A stretch of 64,000 nucleotides of DNA, taken from contig MU001494.1 of NCBI GenBank assembly GCA_010093485.1, forward strand, positions 542,805 to 606,804. Direction: 5' to 3'. The position numbers were made by a program, and so were the translations under genes. Source of the stretch: Karstenula rhodostoma CBS 690.94. Taxonomy: Eukaryota > Ascomycota > Dothideomycetes > Pleosporales > Didymosphaeriaceae. Every line of letters starts with the position of its first letter. The first letter of the stretch is position 1. Of the stretch, positions 9,809-23,412 are shown one piece after another. Under the pieces are notes generated by a model that made no database searches, was not told where the DNA came from, and saw only the letters and a list, made by a program, of their open reading frames with translations.

Positions 9809-12800
9809 ATGCGATACCGCCCGTGAAGGGGAGGTGCGGCCATTGTGCCTTGGCACCTTCCTCCGGCAGAGTCCCGAACGAAACATCCGGGCGCTGGTGC
9901 AGCCTTCGTAATCCCGTTGAAGGATTGCTAAATACTCTGATGCGGTGAGACGATACTACATCATGAGCCAAGCTGCTCCGAAATGACCTTCACACAGCCC
10001 GATAGGATGCTGACCCATGTCATCTGCGAGGATAGTCACGAAATCGCAGGGTGCGCAGTCAGCCATGTGCCCACCGTCTACCAAAGTTTGTAGTTGCTAA
10101 CAAGAATCGTCAACCAGTCGCAGGACCGGCAGCTCGAGGTGAATACAGCTGGCGATATCAGTGCGGCTATCGCGGAGGTCATTGTATGGCATATGGATCT
10201 GCGCTTATCGGTTTCAGATACGACGTCGATTCGCTCGAAGAATTGGTAGAAGGTGATATGCCAAAGGACTTCTTTCGGACCCTGGCAGTATGGGTCTAGC
10301 CACAACCAGTTAGCGAGACAGGGGATAGGTCCCCGGTGAAGCTTCTCAAACGCACTGATGGGACTCGATGAGACACTTTCATGCACAGCCGCTCGAGACC
10401 CCACAGAGATGGTAGTGCCTATATCAACTAATAGTGGGGTAGCAAGGATCCGGAATGCAGAGTTACAAGTCACATCCCATCGCTACCCCTCTTGACGGTG
10501 GTTCCAATCCTCAACACGAAAGTCTGTTCGGTAGATGTCAGTGTATGGCAGCAGTGCCGAGACGATCTGTAATCCGAACGCGGCTATGGTGCAGGTCGAA
10601 CTGTGAGTGTAGAGAATCAATATCATATAAGGCGGGCTGAATTACTGACTGTTCAACGTCGAAGTCGGCAGTCAGCAACAAACGCGTGAACCACATGTCG
10701 TGTGAATGCCTGCGATATTCAACCCCTGCTATTACTGAGAATGGAAGTTTGGTCTGCTCAACGTATTCTAGATATTAATTAGTGGTACCCTAATTGTGGG
10801 ACTGGCCTAGCTTACTTCGAGAAGTGTTCTGTCTGCGCTTGTCGATTACGCGAGTCAAACTGCGGGAGGATCCGATCGTAGGATCCGTGCTAACCAACGA
10901 TGACTAGGCTCCGCATCGGGCGGCGGTAGAACATCGGTGAGGATTCAATCACAAGTTGGCTTGCGAAGAGACGCCCATCACTCAACATGAACGAACTCGG
11001 AGCAGGTCGAGTTGTACGTGGGGACAGACCTCGTGCGTCTTCCTTCCAAAGGGTGGTCTGTGCATCGAATATATTAATCCGCACCGCTACTTCGGCGTGT
11101 GCAGGGGTGTCGTCCGGTAAGGGAATGTCGATCTATGGCTGATTCGCTGTTGGGGTAGGCTGTGCTGCTTTAGATTAATTCGGCATTGGACTGCCTAAGA
11201 CAAAAGCTTGTCCAAAACTGCCATGACCATCTACCTACCAAAATGGGATTTTGCCGCAAGTCGTGCAATAACGCACGCGTGCATGCCAAGCCATGACGGC
11301 AAGATAAGAAAATAAGGCGTATTCGCAGCAAGCTTAACATAATGTACTGCCTGGTCGTGGGAATGTAACATTGAACAATGCGTTGCGATGCTTTGAATAT
11401 GACTGCTGTAGGTATAGTCGCATAGCACCTTTTGTTGTTTTTGGTGGTATGCCGTTCTCATCCTGCTTCCAAGAGCAATGTCTCGAATATAGTCGAGAAA
11501 CGTACTTTGAGTGATAGTGTAGATCATATAGATCAACTCTGGTAAGAAGCGAAGTAAGTGGGTACAGCAAGGGGCGTATCTCACTAATCCTGACTGCCAA
11601 TCCCGCTCACCTGCATGCCGTTGTGCTATCTTAGAGGTCGCGACGAGCGTCGTGTGATAAGATCTGGTGATGTGCACCAAAGATTGAGAATCGATGCGAC
11701 TTATTGTCTTTTCAATGCAACGTGGGAGATGAGAGTCGCCGCTACCCTTCAAAGGGCCAGGTGGCTACCGAGAGACAGCAAGTTCGTTACCGAACCTACA
11801 TCAGGGTTCGAGCGGAGGAACCAGCTCCCGATTCCTGAAGGCTATCGGCATGAAGATTGGCGTAGGCCCTGATGAGCATACTTGGCACATGTACCGAGCA
11901 TCCGGATGGCTGAACTATGCGGTCCGACAGGCTGTCATTCGTGTAGGAGAAGTTTGTGACATATTTCCCGCGCTACTCCGCAGTGACAATCATCGCGATC
12001 CTAAGCAAGGAAGTCTTTTTTATGATGTTTTCGATCCGACATGGGTGAGAAACTGCTGTTCAAAAAGAGTGGTTACAATGAATGCTATTAGATCAGAGGA
12101 ATACACTTACCCGCAGCCTCGTTTGGGAAGGAGAGGACATGCTATGCCTGGCCCAATTTCTCAAGCGTGCTGTTCGATTGTAGTGGACAGGAGGTACCGG
12201 GGAAAATCCGTTGTGGAACGATTCGCGCTATCGCTGAGTCATTACAGGCCGAAGCTGCATCGTAGAAAAAACATAGGTCTCCACAGGGTATCTCCAGTGC
12301 ACGAAGATCCATGTGTATAAGACGTGTGATTGTGGACACTACCTGTCCAATGCAAGGTTCCTCTCGTGGGCAGAGGCAACAGCTTATATGCGTTGATCCG
12401 TAGGCTTCACCATCCATGTGTGTGCAAGCATCAGTCAGATCTCGCTTCGCGGTTCGGCTGCCTCACTTTATTGGAGTCTGCAGTGATAAAAGATTTGTTG
12501 ACTGCATGAGTGCTGATTGACAGGGACAGGAGACAACCCTCGAATGCCCGGTGGCTACTCAGGTGTACTTTTCATACGAATCTGAACTGGCCCACATGCC
12601 GGTGTAGCCCCTTTTCAGTCTGCCTGATCCACACCAACAATCTGATATACCGACCTTTTTTACCATATGGTGGACGTGCCGTGAGAGAAATTGTGGGGCG
12701 TAGATAAAGACGAATCTCTGCAGGATTTCTCTAGATGGGAAAGATAGTCCGAGCAACCCCTCAGTCCTAAAGGTATCCTCGGTTGTTGAAGCTGTCGCTT

Positions 12801-13062
12801 GTCGGTAGGCCGTGGTGCTGTAGGCGAAAGGCTGACTTGAATTCCTGCGATCCGTAGGATTTTAGTCGTTCCCCGCACTTTTCAGACGCAGATGCGTTGT
12901 TATAAAAGCTCGAATATAAGCGAAAGTTGTCAAATGTGATACTTCGCGCGCTTTTCCTCCAGCGGGCCATTGCCCAGCCGCACAGGCACGACAAGCATGT
13001 CGCTCACAGAAAGCGAAAGTTGTGAAGTCCGAACTCGTCTTGACATTTCGACAATGTGGTCG

Positions 13063-13117
13063 TTTTCTGATTGTTGACTCGAACTACAAAGTAGTGTCCC
13101 GTAAAGTGATAGACAAA
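13063..13117 (-). repeat. Dispersed homologous segment, copy A
   Basis: Aligned without gaps to 30506-30560, 44 of 55 bases match, starting with 15 identical bases (TTTTCTGATTGTTGA on plus). On the minus strand both copies are open and encode the shared pattern FVYxxxGHxFVxRxNNQK, so both may derive from one coding repeat. The parent element is not recognised. Confidence 0.5.
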
Positions 13118-14569
13118 TATGGACTGCCGTCCAAAAGTGTCGACAATGTGGTGGTCGTGGTGATAATCGCGATGACGTATGTTTTTGATGTCGAAAAGCG
13201 CTTCAGGAAAGCCAATGGCACCCGACTAGCTACCGGTATCTGTTTGAAACACCGTCCTGGTACATATTCGCTTTGCGACTGGTATCAATGCGGTTGAGGT
13301 AGATTGCAAGCCATATGGTGAAGTGGCAGTTGTCTGGGATAAGAGGCTCCACATTGCCTGCTCCCAATCCATCATGCGGAGCACACCTCTAATCTAAGAT
13401 GAGGTCGTCGCACTGACAGTTTCGACATCCCGTGGTACGCGGCTGTGTATATTACATTTCCATTAAACAGTCTTCGATGCCGTTATATCCACCGTCCAAT
13501 AAGGCGGCCTAGCCAAATCTGGTGCGTTTCATATAGCACAGAGGCCTGGCCCGAGATTGTGGGGGTCCCTGGCAGAATAATATCGGCGCATCAATGTGGG
13601 GAGATCATGAAGATCTTGGGGGCCTTGTCGCCATGCCGTCTTGCAGCCGCGTGAGGAGCTTATTTCAACCATCGCCTTGAGATCTGCCTGCAACACACAT
13701 GAACGTGCTTTTGCCACGAGACCTCTGCTGATCATATTGCCGGAGCGCGAAGCACGGACACCGTTAAAGACTCATGGCGATTTTGCAATCAGCCTGACAA
13801 TGACCTACGCACGCGAGGCTGCTAATGAAAAGGTCAAAGCGGATGAACTCGTGGCTTTCAAATGTAAAACAACTGAAACGTTGGCTGACTACAGTCAGTC
13901 CTCGGTTGAGATAGTCGAAGAAATAACGACAAGTGGCTGCAGTTATCTGTCTCATGACCATCTTCATATGGCCCTGTCTGTATCACAAATCCGTCCCGGT
14001 GGAAGTGATGCTTCGCGAACCAGCAAAATCCGAACTTGGAAACAGAATGTCGGCGTCTATAGTTTGTTTTACAAAAAGGTCGCCAAAACCGCTCTTTTGC
14101 TCGCAACACCGTGTAAGTGTTGTTCCGCACGCGCATCTCTCTAATGCAGGGAGCCGTGGTTTTTGACACACCCGGAGTGCAGGGTTTACGGCACAGTAAC
14201 GTGAGACGGCGTGGTACATACATCGAACTAGCCGAAACCTCCTGCAAATGTGTCCTTCAGGCTTCGTGTTGTTGTACAATCCAAGGTAATGGTAGCCATC
14301 GAGCATGAGCGGCGTGCCACGTTGTACGCTTATACTTTAGCACCACAGTAATCCGTTTCCACATGATCGCAAAGTCACAAAGAAAGCAGTGGAGTGAAAG
14401 ATCAATCAGAAAATGTTTTAATTGAATGTAGTTCAGTCGTAGCCGCCCGCATACACCCGCCGTAACTTCGTAAGAAAGTTGAAGCGATCTACCCACTATG
14501 CACTCCGATCACTGTTCAACATGCACAATGCTCAGCATACTAGAAACCAAGCGCCGCAAGACGATAAGT

Positions 14570-15903
<1,334 letters not shown>

Positions 15904-16015
15904 CTTGAAGAGTTTTCAGTGAAGAAGCCGGTGAGTGAGCTGGAGCGAAGGTTGGTGGTATGGGCAGAAGACTGAAGTGATTGTTGCCTGCCGTTTTTCG
16001 TGCGATGTAGAATGT

Positions 16016-16025
16016 CCTTATATAG
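16016..16025 (-). promoter_or_regulatory. TATA box of subtilisin copy 2
   Basis: The minus strand reads CTATATAAGG, 113 bp before the ATG at 15903. It is a near-consensus TATA element at a distance similar to that of copy 1. Confidence 0.6.
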
Positions 16026-19000
16026 TTGTTGCGCCAGACTTGCGGCAGAGTAGAGTGAATAACGATATGTGGTGCACCTTCCAAAACGGACTAGCAATCA
16101 AGCTACACAGGTATCGCGTGTCCGACGTTTGCAGAATCACAACAAGAACCCTCGGCATCGACCACGGCTCAGCGTGGCGGTGGAGCTATCTGATTGCCAA
16201 AGAGGGGAGGTCGTACAAACAGCCCGGCGGTAATCGCCCTGGTCACCACGTTAGCATCGATAGCAAACTGACAATAAGGTGCTCCAAGCACAGTCGAGGG
16301 GAGGCTGCTCAGAGTGGCACCGGTCCAAGACTTTGCCAAGCGCTTTATATGACGATACTTACTGATTCAGGGATGTGAGCTTAGCAGTGGCTGTAAGGCA
16401 AGGTGCCTGGGTGATTGATCTCGCGCAGGGGGTATGGGTGGCAAAGCTTCAAGACCCTGGTCAGATAAGGTGACTATGCAGCAACAAGAGAGGGTCTGAA
16501 GTCTGCCATCGCAAAAGCTTCTCTTGGGAAGCATGGGGTCCTTGGTGTGGTAGGGTGGCATCTTAAGTCGATTGGTTGTTTGTTTGGATTGTGAGCGGAT
16601 GTTGCCCCAGAATGGAACAGATGAGGACGAAATATGCAAACATGCCCTGGACAACAACATCCACAACCTCGGGACGAACCGCTGTCATTCCAACCGCATG
16701 ATTGGCGTGGATCATGGTCCGGGCCGCGCGGTCAAAGATTGCATACATGTACAGTATATCAGATATTAGGGTACGGTCGCCAGGAAAACGATGATTATCG
16801 AAGCGCGATGGGCGGGCATGTTCGTAGAGGCGAGTGTCGGACTTGCTAATTTGTTTGTTTGTTTGCCAATGATAGGCTCATGGTTAAATTAGTTATTGAC
16901 CGGCTCGGTGCCGATCAAGCCCGTGTCATATTGATGCCAGCATGATTCGTGCCGAAGCCAATCGTTCACTCCAAGTGCTGGGGGATTGGCTTGCGAAGCG
17001 CGATTGCATTCCAGCCTCCCGCTCCAGGAATGTGAAGGAGTTTATGATCCGGCGTGGATCAACTTGAATGCGCCCTGCCCTGCAGCCGGGCATCGGTAAG
17101 CTTGACCATCCGCACGCCGTCGCATGATCTGCTGACCGCGTCGTTCGCTAACTTAAGCTTAAAAGCACGTAAAGTCTAGGCACCTCCTTTTTGCAGCTAG
17201 TCGCCCTGCGCATCAATCTGTGGGGTCCGGGGCCTTACCTAACCCCATGGATAACGCGATAACGGGGGTGATTGACACAAACGTGGCTGAAGTTTGGTTC
17301 AGCAGTTTCGACGATCAGTCGTTTGTAGCAAGTTCTGGACCCGTATGAACTGCACCGAGCGGTATGATATCGCGGCTGGCCTTCGCCACTGCGAAAGAGG
17401 ACGTGGTTTTAGCTCGGAATGGGTATCTGAAGAGGCCATTCGGGCTGCCCGTCATTTGAGCATGTTTGAGCTACCCCCAGATACCTATTGGCGAAATCAG
17501 GCACACGGGGGTTGCGCGTCGGGGGCCTTGGCTGCCACATGTCCTGTCGATGCACATAAGCGCCACCCACCGTAGTCGCCTGCCTCTTTGCGTGGTCGGT
17601 TCCGAGTTGACGACTTGTACTGCAGCTATTGCGATAAGAGGGGCAGGGTGCTGTGGGATGTATGTAGGTAGCTTTGGATATCGATCAAGGTGAAGAGGTC
17701 TTGTCAGCGGCGTAGAACGATGCGCTACTAGACCTGCTCCGGATCTTGGCGGTGGCCAATGGGTTTCGGAGCGGGCCGAAGCAGACCCACCCGGTCTCCA
17801 CAGCTGCACGGGGCTGCACTTCTACGTATTGGGCCCGTTATCGTTGTAAACACCCACTTGCATCTATACATTACCTTTCATGGACCAGGAACTCTGAGCT
17901 TGCTCACTGTTACCACAGCCGAGTCAGCATACGATTGGATTGGCTTTCTTGTACGCACCAGCCAACTGGCGCCATGCCATTGATGCTTTGCATTGATACG
18001 GTATACCATCGCCAGGCTTGGGATCGGCACCAGATCCAGAGCCCCAATACAGGCTTCCAGGCTCGAGCAAGAGGCGATTCTGAGCTGTTCGCTGCATACA
18101 ATCCCTGGAGGTGGAGAACACGGATTGCCGAGACAGCGTTCATTTTTTGCGCCACACTTGTACCCGACAGCTGTGATTGAATTGTTCTCTTGCATGCAAT
18201 AGGTAAGCTAACAGTACGTTATACGGCAACGAATAGACGCGGGTAGGTACAGGTGGAGCAAGGATGTCCTGGCGCCTTCCATGTCGACCCCTTTCGCCAT
18301 TCTACTTTTTTCGGTAAAGCTGCAATTATCATTCGACAAACGTATGTAACTTCGGTTCTGAAAAGCTATCCTCACATCACGCCATTCATGAGAGCTGATG
18401 CTATCTGATACGAGCTACTCCCATGTTGGAAGGAGGATCAGATGGCCGGCATGGAAGCTTGTGCCGACAGCTTGTACCTGGCCCGCCTCTTTTTAAGCAT
18501 CATTCAATATTCAGCGTAAGCAGCTCATCCACATGTGCATGCAATCATTGCCTTGCATGATAGGAACCTTCCTGGAACGTCCAGGCTTCAAGGTGGGCTA
18601 TACATAGAGCGGCGCTTAGCACATTCTATAGGCTTCTTTTCATTTAATTCTCTTGTCTCCTTCCAAACTACTATGGCAACATCTGCTGCTTCTCACCAAA
18701 GCTGCTTGGGTGGGGCTCCATACCATTGTCCTTCTACGCTAGGAGTAGGGAAACGCATATTTCTCCGTACTGATACTCGCAAGGTATAAACTTCTGGCAG
18801 GTTCGGACTGCTTGCGTTGGTTACGCTAATATGAAGCAATCTGCCAAGGCAGATGAGCTTCCGGATCTCGCGGAGAGGCCCCCCGTAAAGGATTTCAGCC
18901 ATCGAGGTCTTCCTTTGTTTCAGGATCGAGCCGATGCCCACATGGAAGTGGTCACAGTCGCTCCACCCTCTCTTTGCAGATTAAAAGCATGGAATCCGGA

Positions 19001-19753
19001 CCTTTTTCTGCAACAAACGTGGACTCGCTCCCGTCTCTGCGAACCAGGCACCAATTCACTACGAAGCTACGAACGAGGCCACGAGAGGATTTACGACAGG
19101 TCGTTCACAAGCCAGCTCTGTACAATGAAGGACTGTTGTCTTGCTCATGCTTATGACGTTGATTCAACACAACGTCTCAATCGCATCTCACATGTCTGTC
19201 GTACGAGAACCATTCGGCAACCCGGCAACCATCATCCGTGCCATTCTACTGCACTCGCATGTCTGTGTCACTCTCAAGGTTGTGCGCTGCCTACATGTTT
19301 CCCGCAACACAAGGCGAGAGTAATACAGCGCGTCCATCGGTTGATTGTGCCGCGGCTTGCGAAAGCGCACTAAGAGTCAACAATAGATCAGTAGATTGTG
19401 GGCCCCAGAACATGCTCGAAGTGCCGACATAAACATGCTCCCTGGAACCCAATCCTGTTGTCATCAATGCGTCACTGACGGCCTCATAGCATGTCGCAGT
19501 TTATTGTTCACCATCAAACTCGCGCCAAGCTACTACGCAAGGGCGACGCATTCCCATTCCTCACAATTCACAGTAGCGCAGGGGATAGCAGGGCGGTGGG
19601 TAACGCCCCAGAAAAAGGCGTCAGAGTTGCCGTGTATCCCCTATGACTACCTCCTTAATCGCATCCTTCGGCGCATAATACACATTTCAGGATCCTTCAG
19701 TCATGAATTATGGGTGTGTTACATCCTGCATCTACACCCTCAAGTCATTCCGG

Positions 19754-20240
19754 TTAAAAACTATCCACCCAATCATCCCACATAGCGCAAGTATCGTACA
19801 GCCTACATGTGTCATTCACCATTCCTTCAATCATATCCAGTCCCTCCACAATCTGCAGCGCAAATCCCTCGGCTTCACAAGGACCATGTATCTTTAGCTG
19901 ATGACACCGTGAACGTCCGTCTTGTAGGTACAACGCGGGCAAAGTCCATACCAATGACTTACAGTCGATAGCCATTGATGTAACATTTGTAAAATGACTA
20001 CATCGCACCATTGATGATACGGAAAAATTTCGTCTTCCCCGGTTCAAGCTCGGTGGGAAGCTCAAAACGCTGCCCAGTCTGGTTTGCGTTGCCTTGCACA
20101 CCCCAGGTATTCATGCAATTGATTAGACCATTGTCCATGATGCGAGATCCACCGTTGACAGAGTCTTGCGCCGCATCGTACAGTGAATCCACTGTCTCAT
20201 GAGTCCACTCATTGAGGAAGAATTGCCATCATGACTGACC
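19754..20240 (-). pseudogene. Multicopper oxidase (laccase-like) relic, internally deleted
   Basis: On the minus strand, 20240-20000 encodes a cupredoxin domain 2 start: FFLNEWTHETVDSLYDAAQD, then RIMDNGLINCMNTWG, QTGQRFELPTELEPGK and FRIINGAM. This is characteristic of ascomycete laccase-like oxidases. It stops at TAG (19998-20000), but the same frame continues SFYKCYINGYRL, as in the family's FxFxIDGHxL, so the stop looks like a former CAG. About 100 nt further on, 19890-19754 encodes what looks like the family's extreme C-terminus: EGFALQIVEGLDMIEGM, then DTCAMWDDWV and a stop. The roughly 250 residues that should lie between are missing. The N-terminal domain was not found upstream. The copper-ligand motifs are lost, so no functional enzyme is expected. 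Confidence 0.65.
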
Positions 20241-21229
20241 TCGACAGTAGTCTGAGCCGTTGCAAGTACAGCGAAACCACCGTCCTCAAGCACGTTAACA
20301 GCATACCTTGCCTGTACAGCCGATCTGAAAGTTCCATCTTAGAACCAGTGGTTAAAACACGCTTTTACAAAGCTGTATCTGAGCTGTGCTCGTGACAAGT
20401 TCATCGCAGTGTCAATGAAAAAGACCGCGAGAACGTTGGCCAAGGGCTAAACGAGTGAAGTCTTGCCGGATATTTGTCTCCAGAAAATGCGTCCTATAAG
20501 GCGTGCGAGCAAAGTTCAAGAGCCCGCGCATCGTGTCTGGTTGTGCCGACATACAGCCGCCGGGTCACATGACCTTCGAATGCTAGCAGGCACGATCGTT
20601 TTAGACATTCCATACGGCATATAAAACCCCATGGAGTTCGTGCTGCTTGGCATTGCCAAGTAACGCAGGTGGAATTTGCCGATGTATATTTTTTACTCGT
20701 ATCCAAGGATGTGAAGATCAACGAGATGTGATGGTGAGAAACGAGTAGATCAAGTGCCTCATATACAGGAGGTGTCGGTGGCTGGTATACCCCAGCCGAC
20801 CAAGCATAATTCTAGCTATTCAGACAAGACTTTTGCCGCTGATGAGGCGTCGGAAAGTTACCGGTCGCCCTTTCTCTCTAGAGACTCGGTCAAAATCGTA
20901 ATGTCTTCTGAGCCAAAATCGGCGATAAATGTGTGGAGTCAGTGGTTGATGGTTTTCCAGATAAATTATTGGAACCCATCCGGTATCCGCCGTCGAGCAG
21001 ATCGCCAAGCCGAAGGTGGGTTGTTCAAGCCCAGGGTTTCCACGATGCTGATATTCCTAGAAACCCCGTGCCGTACATAGAGATGATGAGGCTCTGCGTG
21101 TGCTGTTAAACTTTCTGGGTGCCGGTTGTGAGCGAGTCTGGAATGGGTAAGGATGCATACAGAATCGTAGATCTTTCTGGGATGCAACCAGCACTACTCC
21201 ATTTATCAAGAACTCTATCCGAGTTTTCT

Positions 21230-21420
21230 TTTCGTATACTGCGGTTGTAAACCAGTATATCCTCTAGAGCAGGAATAAGAAAAATAGTAAATATACGCTA
21301 ATAAAGAATCCGATACTTTAAAAGGAAATACTTAATCTCTTCTCAGGGTTAAAAGAACTCTCTTATAAAGACTTTGCTATTAGGCTAAGAAGTACACACT
21401 AGCTTAACTTGTAGCTGCAA
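21230..21420. other. AT-rich tract, probable RIP-mutated repeat remnant
   Basis: About 190 bp rich in TA and AAT runs, in contrast to the balanced composition on both sides. Such islands in Pezizomycotina usually come from transposons hit by repeat-induced point mutation. No element ends or coding sequence remain, so the source is unknown. Confidence 0.4.
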
Positions 21421-21963
21421 CCACAGTAGTGCCTTTCGCACGCATTTGACTCTTAACATCGTCTGATGGCTCCCGCATAACCATTATTACATGTCATGAA
21501 CACGGCCACTTCCCGACTGGCGCTTCGACTCGGAAATCAAAGCACAGCTGACGTTGTTCCTACTTCATCCCTCTTGCAGTTTTCGGCGCTACTACAACAA
21601 TCTCAGATCAGAGGTGAGGAAGCCACGGAGAGACACTCTCCCAGTATGAGGGGCCGTCATGTAACGGAATACCTCCGAGAGAGTCCAGTGAGCATCCAGG
21701 TCCCCAAAACGCGACCAGACGTTCAACAATGCCTCCACCGTGCCTGAAATGACATTATCCAAACGTATAAGGATATATAAGGGAGCATGGTTGCATAGGA
21801 TTCGACATCTGTGTCATTATACAAGAGAGTATACTACCAGTATCGTCTGTCGGACCAAGATTACTAACAGATCGTACAATCCGTTCACGAACCACCGCAT
21901 CCCTCTGAGACTCCCACATTATAAATTACACCAGCCCACTTGGCTGCTCCCCCTCTTTACTCT

Positions 21964-23412
21964 TCAAAAGTTCTTGCAGTACTTGCCGAACTTGCGATCA
22001 GTAAGTGGCTGCGGGAACACGTCTCCATCCAACAGCTGGAACAGATCCCACTCGCCCGCACTGCCCTCAGTCTTGAAGTTCCAGAAGACCCATCCTTTCG
22101 TCTTGTTCTCGAAAGTGTCGAGCTGGGTCTCGATGTACTTGCGCACATCGTCTTTCCACCACTGCGACCAGTGATTTACCTCTCCGCTCAGGCCCCAGCA
22201 CGATCCCATCCACCAGCTGCCTTCGTATGATCCTTCGTGGCGATTGCCTTTCTTGAAGCCGTTGAGATGAGGAGCACAGTCGGTCATAGAGCCGGACCAT
22301 TCCCCAACAATCATCCACTTGTCTGAATCGGCCCAATAGTCGGCTGTTTGACAAACGGCCTGTCGATGTTCGTCGGTCGTTCGAGCCACCTCGAATGAGT
22401 TGAATATCTGGTATTCGTGGTGATCGATGATGACGTTTTGAGCGTTGTTGTCGGCGGGCGTGAGGAAATTGTTGAGCCACGATGGGCGCTCGAAACCTAG
22501 GAGCATTAGCACGAGCTCCACAGTCACCCTCATCTAGTGATTGCACTTGCCGTCATGAATCATCATCGGCATGTCGTTGCTGATGAGTCGCAAGTTGTAA
22601 AAGCTGTCGCGGTAAAATTGCTTCACCATGTTATCATCTAGCTTGGCTAGAAACGGTTCGTTGAGGGGCTGAATCGCGATCACGACGTCATGCATCGAGA
22701 TTTTGGCGTACTTCTTCTCTAATATCTTGAGAACCTTGTGCGTATTAGGTATGCTGTCGCCGTCTCCCCACTGTGGCCATTCGAGCTGATGGCCGCTGTG
22801 GTCGAACCCATTCTGGGACTTCGGTACGCCATGCAAGTCAATGATGACCTTCAATCCAGTCTTTCGAGCCCATCCTATCGCCTTTTCCAGGTATGGTGCC
22901 GCACCGGAAACGTATTCCCACTCGATCTCGAGGAACGACCAGTATCCGACAGGTATGCGGACGACGTTGAAGCCAGCTTTCTTGATCTTTTTGAAATCTT
23001 CGAGCTTCACGAAGCTATCCCAGTGGGTCTTGAGCACCTTGCGGCATTCGACCTTACCAATCTTCTTGCAAAGAGACCACTCATCGCCGACGGTCCAGTC
23101 GTCGCTCGAATATTGCCAAAATATTGAGGGGGTGATGAATCTGGAATAGTAAGCATTTGGTGCAATCAGAAGCTTGAGTGAATCCACGTACGGTTCGAGT
23201 ACCAGCCAACCACCAATGTTGACGCCCCGGACCTTGTTTGTAGTCGAGCCCCAATCCCAGGAAATGCCCCGCTCGTCGAGAGAGCTGCCAATACGTAAGA
23301 GCCGATATAAACAGTGATTTGGTGCTCACCTTAGCGGCGTTGCAAGTGCGACAGAGCAAAGGACAGCAATAACGTACGCAAACGAGAAGCATGAATGCAT
23401 AGTGGAATGCAT
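21964..23412 (-). CDS. Secreted GH5 glucan exo-beta-1,3-glucosidase
   Basis: Four exons (23412-23330, 23284-23192, 23140-22551, 22496-21964) give 432 residues. The signal peptide is followed by the GH5 exo-1,3-beta-glucanase (yeast Exg1-like) landmarks: GVNIGGWLVLEPFITPSIF near 46-66, FNVVRIPVGYW at 116-126, the acid/base Glu220 in QPLNEPF, IIDHHEYQIF near 278-287 and the nucleophile Glu321 in VGEWSG. It trims beta-1,3-glucan of the wall or of extracellular polymer. The third intron (22550-22497, 54 nt) has a GC donor, G|GCAAGT, and ends CCTAG. Without this splice the frame stops at once after HDG, and with it HDGFERPSWLNNF is restored, as the family requires. Two in-frame ATGs, 23412 and 23400, are both compatible with the signal peptide. 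Confidence 0.92.

Larger units (their letters stand above)
9670..14569. other. Gene-poor spacer between the two subtilisins
   Basis: About 4.9 kb with no supported gene. The longest open frames (11231-11752 minus, 173 codons; 13641-14144 plus, 167 codons; 11850-12320 plus, 156 codons) show no domain, and each has competing frames on the other strand. A 55-nt segment at 13063 resembles one at 30506. Old, decayed repeats or pseudogenes could be present beyond recognition. Confidence 0.6.
15904..21963. other. Long gene-poor spacer with decayed sequences
   Basis: About 6 kb without an intact gene. It contains the TATA box of subtilisin copy 2 near 16016, a multicopper oxidase relic at 19754-20240 and an AT-rich tract at 21230-21420. 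Other open frames (such as 18831-19373 plus) give composition-driven translations with no recognisable domain. Confidence 0.6.

Noticed and set aside
11231..11752. 173-codon minus-strand frame in the subtilisin spacer
   Set aside because: No domain, no plausible promoter, and a second unrelated frame on the same strand overlaps it. Taken as chance.
18831..19373. 180-codon plus-strand frame
   Set aside because: The translation is Arg/His/Cys/Ser-rich with no family resemblance and is overlapped on both strands.
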